A stretch of 25,379 bases of DNA from Eubacteriales bacterium (GTDB lineage Bacteria; Bacillota; Clostridia; Lachnospirales; Lachnospiraceae): positions 1 through 25,379 of the forward strand of contig JAUNPT010000002.1 of NCBI GenBank assembly GCA_030536565.1. The letters are read 5' to 3'. The notes under the pieces were generated by a model that worked only from the letters and a program-made list of their open reading frames with translations, was not told the origin of the DNA and did no database searches. Below are positions 7,349 through 13,646 of this stretch, piece by piece. The translations under genes were made by a program, and so were the position numbers. The first letter of the stretch is position 1. Each line of letters opens with the position of its first letter.

Positions 7349-7390
7349 AATAGTTGTATGACATCTCTTGTTTGTTGTCATACAACTATT
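7349..7390 (-). promoter_or_regulatory. Operator: perfect 15-bp inverted repeat at the ilvC transcription start
   Basis: AATAGTTGTATGACA (7349-7363) and TGTCATACAACTATT (7376-7390) are exact inverted copies separated by 12 bp. The TTGTATGACA half resembles FadR/GntR-family half-sites. The repeat begins at the -10 box and covers the predicted transcription start, so a bound repressor would block ilvC. It could also fold as a hairpin in the leader RNA, but there is no U-tract after it. The best candidate binder is the GntR/FCD protein encoded just upstream (7433-8197); this is an inference. Confidence 0.75.
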
Positions 7391-7415
7391 ATATATCTTA
7401 TTATTCAATTGTCAA
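7388..7415 (-). promoter_or_regulatory. Sigma-70 promoter of ilvC
   Basis: On the minus strand TTGACA (7410-7415), a 16-bp spacer and TATAAT (7388-7393) give a near-consensus promoter. It lies in the gap between the GntR gene stop and ilvC, giving ilvC a leader of about 55 nt. Confidence 0.85.
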
Positions 7416-7432
7416 CCCATTTTTAAATTTTT

Positions 7433-8197
7433 CTATAAAAGATTCATATTTCTTTTTAACGTATCAAGCATACTAAGCTTTTCAACCGGACGTATTTTTT
7501 TATGAAGAAAATATTCCGGATATTTCTGAACAATTTGCTGCTTTTCATAAAGAATCTTATTAAGGTGTTTATCTAACTCTGCCATTGCCTGATTTCTTTT
7601 TCCCAGATAAACATATCTTGCAATATTCCGGTGCTGTTCACATGCATTGGCCGATATATCGTCAAACCACAACGCCATCTGTCTAATTCTTTCATAATTA
7701 TTTGTGCTCTGCATAATCATTGCCCAGCAGCGCATTTTGTCTGCCAGCTGAAAGAAAAGTTTATGATATTCATTATCATATGCCATCTGTTTAAATACAT
7801 CCTTTTGTTTCCATGCTTCTTCCTGATTTGCAATGCATTCATTCATTTTAACAAAATATTCATCGGTGCATTCTCCAATACATTCTTCCATAACACCGCG
7901 TTCGACAACATACCTTAAAAAACGCTCCTCTGGAACACTCTCAACATCAATAAGCGATACCTTCGTCTCCTTCTGCGGTACAATATCCACAAGACCATCT
8001 GTGCCCAGCCTTGAGAATGCATCTCTGATTGGAGATCTGCTTATCCCCAAGGTTTCTCCTAATTCCTTTATATTTAAAACCGTTCCTGGTAAAATTGACA
8101 AATCAAGAATCTTTCCTCTTAAAATATCATAAACAGAATCGGATAATGTATTGCCGCCCATTAAGTTCAATTCATCATCATCAAATTCTATTGCCAT
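7433..8197 (-). CDS. GntR-family regulator, FCD-type C-terminal domain
   Basis: A 254-residue regulator. The GntR winged helix spans about residues 18-75 (VYDILRGKILDLSILPGTVLNIKELGE followed by LGISRSPIRDAFSRLGTDGLV), and the rest is an all-helical FCD-like domain with DNEYHKLFF, the typical D-x-x-[FY]-H pattern of the metal/ligand site. GGGGAG lies directly before the ATG. It sits between adh1 (71 bp upstream, with a hairpin between) and ilvC (promoter directly downstream). The position makes it the likely regulator of ilvC, acting at the 15-bp inverted repeat. The inducer is unknown; in this subfamily it is usually a small organic acid. Compared with the other two FCD proteins here it has an extended N-terminus and C-terminus. 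Confidence 0.87.
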   Translation of the reverse strand: MAIEFDDDELNLMGGNTLSDSVYDILRGKILDLSILPGTVLNIKELGETLGISRSPIRDAFSRLGTDGLVDIVPQKETKVSLIDVESVPEERFLRYVVERGVMEECIGECTDEYFVKMNECIANQEEAWKQKDVFKQMAYDNEYHKLFFQLADKMRCWAMIMQSTNNYERIRQMALWFDDISANACEQHRNIARYVYLGKRNQAMAELDKHLNKILYEKQQIVQKYPEYFLHKKIRPVEKLSMLDTLKRNMNLL

Positions 8198-8224
8198 ATG
8201 CTCCCCTTTCTACATCCCTCAAAA

Positions 8225-8264
8225 CAGGGACAACCAAACAGGCAGGCCTGCTTGACTGTCCCTT
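8225..8264 (-). terminator. Hairpin, probable weak terminator or mRNA 3' end after adh1
   Basis: AGGGACA pairs with TGTCCCT around an inner near-palindrome (CAAGCAGGCCTGCCTG on the minus strand). On the minus strand the stem is followed by GTTTTG, a poor U-tract. It lies five bases after the adh1 stop codon. It may act as a partial terminator, so some read-through into the GntR gene is likely. Confidence 0.5.
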
Positions 8265-8268
8265 TATC

Positions 8269-9288
8269 TTAATCAAATAAAAGCGCAATTTTCCTGATAG
8301 ACGGATCTTTAGAATCCACAAAATCAAATGCCTTCTGAGCATCAAGATAGTGAAATGTATGCGATATACTTCCCTTTAATTCTACTTTATTTTCATTGAC
8401 AAGGTCAATAGCATCTTGAAATTTTCTATTCTGAAGCCTGCTTCCCCTCACGTCAAGCTCTTTGGATGTAATCAAAAACTGATTCACTTCTGTTGGTGCA
8501 GTGGAGAATCCCATTGTAATAACACGTCCTGCGTTCCCCGTTGCCTTTAAAGCAGTAAGAAGACTATCCTTAACACACGCTGCATCAATTGTCACCGTAA
8601 CTCCATATCCATCGGTGAGCTCATGACATTTTTCTGCAACATCTTCCTTCATTGGATTAATAACATACTTTGCACCTGCATTTAATGCCTCCTGAAGCTT
8701 TTCGTCATCAACATCAGACACAATAATTGCTGCACCTGAAAGTCTTGCAATACGAAGTATAGAACTGCCTAATGCACCTGCCCCTTCAATTAAAAGTGTG
8801 TCTTCTTTATTAAGCTCTGCTCTTGAACAACTCTGAATTGCAATCGTTGTAGGCTCAATCATAACTGCCTCTGCATCTGTAAGTTTTTCAGGAACCAGAT
8901 AACAGTCTGAGTCTGGAACAGCCATATATTCTCTGTATCCGCCATCAATATGCACGCCGCGTACCCTTAAGCTTCCACATACATTTGGTCTGCCCTTTCT
9001 GCATGCATAACAGGTTCCACAAGGCACAACCTGGTCAACAATCACTCTGTCACCAACCTTAACCTTAACTGCCCCTTCTCCGACTGCTTCTACAATTCCT
9101 ACCATCTCATGTCCGATAACACGTGGATATGTAGCCGCCGCATTAGTTCCATGATATATACCCACATCTGAGCCACAGATTCCTGCCGCTTTCATCTTAA
9201 TAAGAACATTATTCTCCTTCGTAAGCTCTGGCTTATCCATATCAATAATCTGAAGCCTGTTTGGTTCTGCTATCTGTATTCCTTTCAT
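8269..9288 (-). CDS. Zinc-dependent alcohol dehydrogenase, L-galactonate 5-dehydrogenase/threonine dehydrogenase-like (adh1)
   Basis: A 339-residue medium-chain dehydrogenase that oxidises a secondary hydroxyl of a polyol or sugar acid with NAD(P)+. Catalytic zinc ligands are C38 (AGICGSD), H60/E61 (VIGHE) and E145 (MIEP). The structural zinc site is C90, C93, C96 and C104. The nucleotide-binding motif GAGALG is at 169-174. Segments such as YPRVIGHE, RVRGVHIDGG, IDAAC and MGFSTAPTEV resemble the E. coli L-galactonate dehydrogenase (YjjN/LgoD) group. The ATG follows GGAGG. It is divergent from a GntR/FCD gene with a perfect operator palindrome between, so it is very probably under that regulator. 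A paralogue lies at 10192-11217. The exact substrate is not determined by sequence. Confidence 0.87.
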   Translation of the reverse strand: MKGIQIAEPNRLQIIDMDKPELTKENNVLIKMKAAGICGSDVGIYHGTNAAATYPRVIGHEMVGIVEAVGEGAVKVKVGDRVIVDQVVPCGTCYACRKGRPNVCGSLRVRGVHIDGGYREYMAVPDSDCYLVPEKLTDAEAVMIEPTTIAIQSCSRAELNKEDTLLIEGAGALGSSILRIARLSGAAIIVSDVDDEKLQEALNAGAKYVINPMKEDVAEKCHELTDGYGVTVTIDAACVKDSLLTALKATGNAGRVITMGFSTAPTEVNQFLITSKELDVRGSRLQNRKFQDAIDLVNENKVELKGSISHTFHYLDAQKAFDFVDSKDPSIRKIALLFD

Positions 9289-9334
9289 AATTAACCTCCA
9301 TCATCTATTTTTAATTATTTTATCATTTACTTTG

Positions 9335-9348
9335 GTATACCGGTATAC
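9335..9348. promoter_or_regulatory. Operator palindrome GTATACCGGTATAC between adh1 and gntR
   Basis: A perfect 14-bp palindrome in the divergent region. It lies about 45 bp upstream of the adh1 ATG and about 20 bp upstream of the -35 box of the gntR gene. Almost the same sequence (GTATACTGGTAT) occurs twice in the divergent promoter region at 17.5-17.8 kb. This recurrence, and the location beside a GntR/FCD gene, indicate the binding site of that regulator. Confidence 0.78.
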
Positions 9349-9366
9349 TTTGTAAAACTATACTAA

Positions 9367-9395
9367 TTGACGTTTATTTTTTTTCATGTTAAACT
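9367..9395 (+). promoter_or_regulatory. Probable promoter of the gntR gene at 9436
   Basis: TTGACG (9367-9372), a 17-bp spacer and TAAACT (9390-9395) lie 40 bp before the ATG. The -10 matches the consensus only in part. The operator palindrome lies upstream of the -35, so the regulator may not repress itself strongly from this position. No clear promoter was found for adh1 on the other strand. Confidence 0.55.
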
Positions 9396-9435
9396 TCTTC
9401 TATATTTTTAAAGGAGTGAAAGGTGAAAATAAAAC

Positions 9436-10119
9436 ATGATTCCTAAAAGTTCTTTACAATCACAAGCCTATGATACCATTAAGGAATTAATCCTTACTAA
9501 TAGTCTGGATTCTAATAAATTATATTCAGAAACCCAGTTAGCCAAGAACATGGGCATATCACGCACACCTCTAAGAGAAGCTCTTCAGTGTTTATCTCAG
9601 GATGGGTATATAACAATTATCCCCAGCAGAGGATTTAAGGTTCGCAAACTAAACAAGAAGAATGCAAAAATGATTATCGAAGCCCGCTGTGCTATCGAGG
9701 GCTTCTGCATTCATTCTATTATTGCAGATAAAGACAATATTCGTTACGAAAAACTTATTAACAATCTTGAAGAAACAATTGAAACCATGAAAAAACATCT
9801 TAACTCCGAGGATTTAATTAACGAGTTCTCCGAAGCTGACCACAGGTTTCACCTGCTTATTGTCCACTATCTTGGCAATACTGAATTTAACAGCATGTAC
9901 CAGCGTCTTATGTACATGATTCATCTGACAACCTCACAGGTTCTTTCTGTTGACGGGCGTCCCGAATCAACCCTTGCCGAACATGAAACAATCTTAAAAT
10001 ACATTAAAGAAAATCAGGGTGACAACGCATATCAGGCTCTGCTTAATCATCTTATGATGCCTCTGAACTTTAAATTTGTCGAAGAAGATGAAGAAATCGA
10101 ACCTGAAGATTTAATTTAA
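9436..10119 (+). CDS. GntR-family regulator, FCD domain; candidate master regulator of the catabolic cluster
   Basis: A 227-residue regulator. The GntR winged helix (LAKNMGISRTPLREALQCLS, about residues 36-55) is followed by an FCD domain with FSEADHRFHLLIV, containing the D-x-x-F-H metal-site pattern, and LAEHETILKYI. It is the only plus-strand gene in the left 17 kb. AAAGGTG precedes the ATG at about 11 bases, with a better AGGAG further up, so translation may be modest. It is divergent from adh1 across the GTATACCGGTATAC palindrome and convergent with the long catabolic operon. Because similar operators stand at both promoters at 17.5-17.8 kb, I infer that this protein controls adh1 and both divergent operons. 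The inducer is probably a pathway intermediate; none can be named. Confidence 0.88.
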   Translation: MIPKSSLQSQAYDTIKELILTNSLDSNKLYSETQLAKNMGISRTPLREALQCLSQDGYITIIPSRGFKVRKLNKKNAKMIIEARCAIEGFCIHSIIADKDNIRYEKLINNLEETIETMKKHLNSEDLINEFSEADHRFHLLIVHYLGNTEFNSMYQRLMYMIHLTTSQVLSVDGRPESTLAEHETILKYIKENQGDNAYQALLNHLMMPLNFKFVEEDEEIEPEDLI

Positions 10120-10131
10120 TAGTCACAAAGC

Positions 10132-10176
10132 AGAAAAAGTACAGAGTTTCTATACAAGAAGCACTGTACTTTTTCT
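10132..10176. terminator. Bidirectional terminator between gntR and adh2
   Basis: A perfect 13-bp inverted repeat (AGAAAAAGTACAG with CTGTACTTTTTCT) surrounds a 19-nt loop. The outer stem ends in A/T runs, so each strand has Us at the 3' side of the hairpin. It lies between two convergent genes and should stop transcription from both. Confidence 0.85.
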
Positions 10177-10191
10177 ATGGTATATTATGGA

Positions 10192-11217
10192 TTATTCCTG
10201 TCCTACCTTAACAACTACCTTCATATAATTGCCTGGATTTTTTTCAATATCCACCAATGTGTCAGGTGCTTCTTCAATTGAAACCGTTTTTGTAAGAATC
10301 CTTCTGACATCAACCTTATTGTTATAAATAAGGTCAATTGCCTCCTCAAATTCTCCAGCACTTGTTCTTGCACCCCTCAAATCAATTTCCTTCTTTGTGA
10401 ATATATCTGTTGGAAGTGAAGTTTCCTTTGCTGGCCAGCCTGTAAATACAACACGTCCGGCATTACATACCAGATCGAGCGTCATTCTGATAGCTGCATT
10501 TGCACCACTGCATTCCATAACCTGATGAGCCAGATTTCCATCTGTAATCTTTGCAACCCTTGCAGCTGCATCTTCAGTCATTGTATTAATCGTATGCTCA
10601 ATACCAAGCTTCTTTGCAAACTCAAGCCTTTCTGGGACAATATCAAGCATAATTGCATGGGCACCATAAGCCTGTGCTACCATACCTGCCAGCAGTCCAA
10701 TAGGGCCGGCTCCTATTATCGCACAATACTCTCCAGCCTTTAATCCACCTCTATGCACTCCATGAAGTGAAATTGTAAGTGGTTCAGCCATTGCTGCCAG
10801 TGTCCAGTCCATGTCCTCTGGGATTTTAATAAGCATATCTGCAGGATGTGTATAATATTCAGCCATACCACCATCAATATGTACACCTAATACTTTTAAA
10901 TCTGTACAGCAGTTAGTTCTTCCAATGCTGCATGGATAACAGTGTCCGCAATAAATGTATGGATCAACGATTACCTTGTCTCCAACCTTGATTCCATTTT
11001 TATTATTTTCTGGAATAGACTCTACAATACCTGCAAGCTCATGTCCAATTACTCTTGGATATGAAACCAGCTTGTTAGTTCCTCTGAAGGCTCCTACATC
11101 ACTTCCACAGATACCTGCTGTAATAATTCTAATTAATGCCTCGCCTTCCTTAGGTACTGGCTTTTCTATCTCTACGCATCCCACTTTATATGGTTCTTCA
11201 ATCTTAACTGCTTTCAT
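10192..11217 (-). CDS. Zinc-dependent alcohol dehydrogenase, L-galactonate 5-dehydrogenase-like (adh2)
   Basis: A 341-residue paralogue of adh1 with the same architecture. Catalytic zinc residues are C37 (AGICGSD), H59/E60 (VIGHE) and E145. The structural zinc cysteines are C90, C93, C96 and C104 (CGHCYPCSIG...CC). The dinucleotide motif is GAGPIG at 169-174. LKVLGVHIDGG and the CGHCYPCSIG block are close to E. coli L-galactonate dehydrogenase. It is the last gene of the leftward operon, 68 bp after the YiaL-like gene, with GGAGG before its ATG and a strong terminator after. It probably oxidises a sugar acid or polyol intermediate made or imported by the operon. Having two related dehydrogenases in one regulon suggests two substrates or two successive oxidation steps. 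The substrate is unassigned. Confidence 0.87.
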   Translation of the reverse strand: MKAVKIEEPYKVGCVEIEKPVPKEGEALIRIITAGICGSDVGAFRGTNKLVSYPRVIGHELAGIVESIPENNKNGIKVGDKVIVDPYIYCGHCYPCSIGRTNCCTDLKVLGVHIDGGMAEYYTHPADMLIKIPEDMDWTLAAMAEPLTISLHGVHRGGLKAGEYCAIIGAGPIGLLAGMVAQAYGAHAIMLDIVPERLEFAKKLGIEHTINTMTEDAAARVAKITDGNLAHQVMECSGANAAIRMTLDLVCNAGRVVFTGWPAKETSLPTDIFTKKEIDLRGARTSAGEFEEAIDLIYNNKVDVRRILTKTVSIEEAPDTLVDIEKNPGNYMKVVVKVGQE

Positions 11218-11285
11218 TTTACGTTTCCTCCGTAAATAGCCTAAAGAAATATTATTTGATTAAACTACGATTATATAATCTTTTA

Positions 11286-11735
11286 TTATAATGCTACCTT
11301 AACTACAACCTTAACTACATCTTCTGGACCGTCAGCCTGGATTCTAGGCATATGGGCATCTTCAGGTGCAACTACAATCAAATCACCTTCCTCAAGAAGA
11401 ACTGTTCCCGAAAGCTTTGGCTCCTTATAGAATATTAAATCCTTTTCATCATACTTTTCGGATACTTCAAGACCATCTCTCTTGCATACACCAAACTGCT
11501 CTTTACCTACAGCCATATACTGAATATCAAAGAATTTCTCATGTGTCTCGAACTTTCCATCTGCAGCTGGAATAGTTTCGTATTTCTGAACATTGGCTGT
11601 AACACCATCAACGATTGGATAAGCACCTTCATCAAGTGACTTAATATCTGTCTCTGCCAGCCACTTATAAGCAGCCTTAAACTTTTCATCTAAATAATTA
11701 TACTTCTCTGCAATTGATACATTTGAAAAAAACAT
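11286..11735 (-). CDS. YhcH/YjgK/YiaL (DUF386) family protein, YiaL-like
   Basis: A 149-residue cupin-like beta-barrel protein of the YhcH/YjgK/YiaL family. The metal-site region is visible as ETHEKFFDIQYMAVG, and a C-terminal acidic/His segment reads VVAPEDAHMPRI. Within this family YhcH (NanQ) is known to speed anomer exchange of sialic acid, so a sugar mutarotase role is plausible. The start at 11735 has GGAGG seven bases upstream. It lies 10 bp after the YiaK-type reductase, the same order as yiaK-yiaL in E. coli, where the operon handles 2,3-diketo-L-gulonate. A second family member is at 18792-19292 in the divergent operon. The function in this pathway is inferred. Confidence 0.85.
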   Translation of the reverse strand: MFFSNVSIAEKYNYLDEKFKAAYKWLAETDIKSLDEGAYPIVDGVTANVQKYETIPAADGKFETHEKFFDIQYMAVGKEQFGVCKRDGLEVSEKYDEKDLIFYKEPKLSGTVLLEEGDLIVVAPEDAHMPRIQADGPEDVVKVVVKVAL

Positions 11736-11745
11736 ATAATCCTCC

Positions 11746-12795
11746 TTATTTGCTTGCAATATCCTTTGTGTTCAAATCACCAGCGGCGATTGCCTGAACC
11801 TGTGTCCATATAGCTTCATCAATATTAACGCCTTCTGCCATGCTCTTTTTACGTCTCTCAACTGTACTTTCGCCTGGGCACTTAACTGGTCTGCCTTCTT
11901 TCTCTGGATGAGCTGCATCTGCTGCGGCAACTCTCTTATTTAACATGGCCTGACCTTCTGCCTTGTCTGAGAAAAGGTATGGATTGATTGCTATGAATAT
12001 CTGACAGCAGCCTGTACAGCTTCCCTGATTAGCATTATCCATATCTGTACCACATTTACCATTAGCAAGAAGTGCAGCTGCCATATCAAGAACAATTGCC
12101 ATACTGCTTCCCTTCCAGTAACCTGTTGGAAGAATCCTCTTACTTTCTTCAATAGCACCCGGGTCACTTGTAAGATTTCCTTCCTTATCAAATCCGCCTG
12201 GGAAAGGAAGCTCTTTACCTGCAAGTCTGTATACACCTAATTTTCCATAAGCATACTGGCTCATTGCCATATCCAATACAATTTCGCCATCTTCACGAGG
12301 GATTGCCATGCAGAAAGGATTGTTACCTACACTTGGTTCATCGCTTCCCCATAAAGGCATACAGCTTTCTGTGTTAATCCAGCTCATACCCATAAATCCA
12401 GCCTGTGCCATTCTCCATGCGTATGTACCACCTCTCATCCAGTGAGTTGTATTCTTTAATGCAACGCATCCAATTCCATGCTCCTTAGCTAATTCCATTG
12501 CTCTGTCTGCACAGAATATTGCGTTAGTAACACCAATTCCTAAGTTACCATCATAGTTCTCAACTGCACCTGCCGCCTTAACTAATTCTGGCTTTCCATC
12601 AAGGTTAATCCAACCCTTCTGTACATATTCTACAAATCTTGGAATTCTGTTAAGTCCGTGGCTTTCAACTCCATCAGCACTTGACTGTGTATGAATTGCA
12701 GCACATGTTTCTGCCTGTTCCTCTGTTAATCCCACATTAAGAAATGCTTTCTTAACTGTGGCTTTTACTTCATCGTAAGATACTTTAACACCCAT
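11746..12795 (-). CDS. Malate/L-lactate dehydrogenase-family reductase, 2,3-diketo-L-gulonate reductase (YiaK/DlgD) type
   Basis: A 349-residue NAD(P)H-dependent reductase of the LDH2/MDH2 family, which has its own non-Rossmann fold. Segments typical of E. coli YiaK/DlgD are visible: SHGLNRIPRFV with the catalytic His, NTTHWMRGGTYAW, MPLWGSDEPSVGNNP, and RILPTGYWKGSSMAIVLDM. These fit a 2-keto acid reductase acting on a sugar-derived diketo acid. Related enzymes act on ureidoglycolate or cyclic imines, so the substrate is not fixed. I moved the start to 12795, where AAAAGGAG precedes ATG; the longer frame starts in the leader. It is followed at 10 bp by the YiaL-like gene, matching the E. coli yia gene order, while the yia kinase and TRAP transporter genes are absent. 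Confidence 0.88.
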   Translation of the reverse strand: MGVKVSYDEVKATVKKAFLNVGLTEEQAETCAAIHTQSSADGVESHGLNRIPRFVEYVQKGWINLDGKPELVKAAGAVENYDGNLGIGVTNAIFCADRAMELAKEHGIGCVALKNTTHWMRGGTYAWRMAQAGFMGMSWINTESCMPLWGSDEPSVGNNPFCMAIPREDGEIVLDMAMSQYAYGKLGVYRLAGKELPFPGGFDKEGNLTSDPGAIEESKRILPTGYWKGSSMAIVLDMAAALLANGKCGTDMDNANQGSCTGCCQIFIAINPYLFSDKAEGQAMLNKRVAAADAAHPEKEGRPVKCPGESTVERRKKSMAEGVNIDEAIWTQVQAIAAGDLNTKDIASK

Positions 12796-12854
12796 TTTAC
12801 TTCTCCTTTTTATATTTCTGCAATTAAACGTAACCAAAGCTATAACAAACTGTT

Positions 12855-13643
12855 TTAATGATTTCCATCTGCATCACAGGGTATACGCCCTGACTTTTCC
12901 ATAATTTCTTCATATAGACCGCTTGCCTCTTCCGGAGAATATCCGTATACAAGAAATACGTCCATAACAAATGATGAATATGGCAGTCCGCATAATTCCT
13001 GTGCAAATGCCATTCCTGCAATCTCTCCCAGTGTATATACCTCAGAATCATTATGTAGCGGCCCGATATTCCAAAGACGCACCTTTTTCGTCCTTGTATA
13101 AATTTCCTTCCTGTACTTATCCTCAACATTATGAAACAGCTCATGTGCCAGCAAAAGATTTTTTACATTTAGATGGCTTGTAAGAACCTCCTTAACTCCG
13201 GGCTCTTTTATTGACTTCGCAGCTTTATTCACTGCGTCCATATAAATCATAATCTTGTCAGGCTCCTTAAACTCTCCAAATAAAACTCTGTCTGTCTTTT
13301 CCGGATAATCAGGATAGGAAACTTCCATACCCATCTTTTCTGCAATCATAACTGGATTTTTAGAGCCATATTCTCTGGCTATTTTCTGTGCATATTCAAT
13401 ACCACAGGCAATAGATTCCTTTGTAAATTCGATTCTTTGCTCATCAGTAAACTTACCATTTAATGGTTCTCTTGAAAATGCATATGCATACCAGTCAACT
13501 GCATCCATTTCTACCAAGTCCCTTAGCATTGCTGCTAAGGGTCTTATGGTAAAATGTGGTCTCTGATATCTGTTAGAATTTTGCTTTCCTATCAGTCCTT
13601 CTTTAATTGTCTTTAAGCCATTCTGAAATGTCTCTTTATCCAT
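12855..13643 (-). CDS. ImmA/IrrE-like HExxH metalloprotein of unknown role
   Basis: A 262-residue protein I do not recognise as a named family member. It carries a zinc-protease signature HELFH (H167, E168, H171) in a hydrophobic helix (NLLLAHELFHNVE). About 36 residues later E207, in the helix GEIAGMAFAQEL, could be the third ligand. Upstream segments (NPVMIAEKMGMEVSYPDYP and a later DKIMIYMD) resemble the domain that precedes HExxH in ImmA/IrrE (DUF955) proteins. There is no signal peptide or membrane segment, so it is cytoplasmic. It begins 3 bp after the stop of the hydantoinase-type gene, implying translational coupling and a shared task. ImmA/IrrE relatives cleave repressors, but here a hydrolase or processing role in the pathway is equally possible. 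No helix-turn-helix partner lies next to it. Confidence 0.7.
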   Translation of the reverse strand: MDKETFQNGLKTIKEGLIGKQNSNRYQRPHFTIRPLAAMLRDLVEMDAVDWYAYAFSREPLNGKFTDEQRIEFTKESIACGIEYAQKIAREYGSKNPVMIAEKMGMEVSYPDYPEKTDRVLFGEFKEPDKIMIYMDAVNKAAKSIKEPGVKEVLTSHLNVKNLLLAHELFHNVEDKYRKEIYTRTKKVRLWNIGPLHNDSEVYTLGEIAGMAFAQELCGLPYSSFVMDVFLVYGYSPEEASGLYEEIMEKSGRIPCDADGNH

Positions 13644-13646
13644 AGA

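Noticed and set aside
7326..7385. N-terminal extension of ilvC to 7385
   Set aside because: It would translate through the operator and the GGAGG site. The GTG at 7325 gives the normal class I length.
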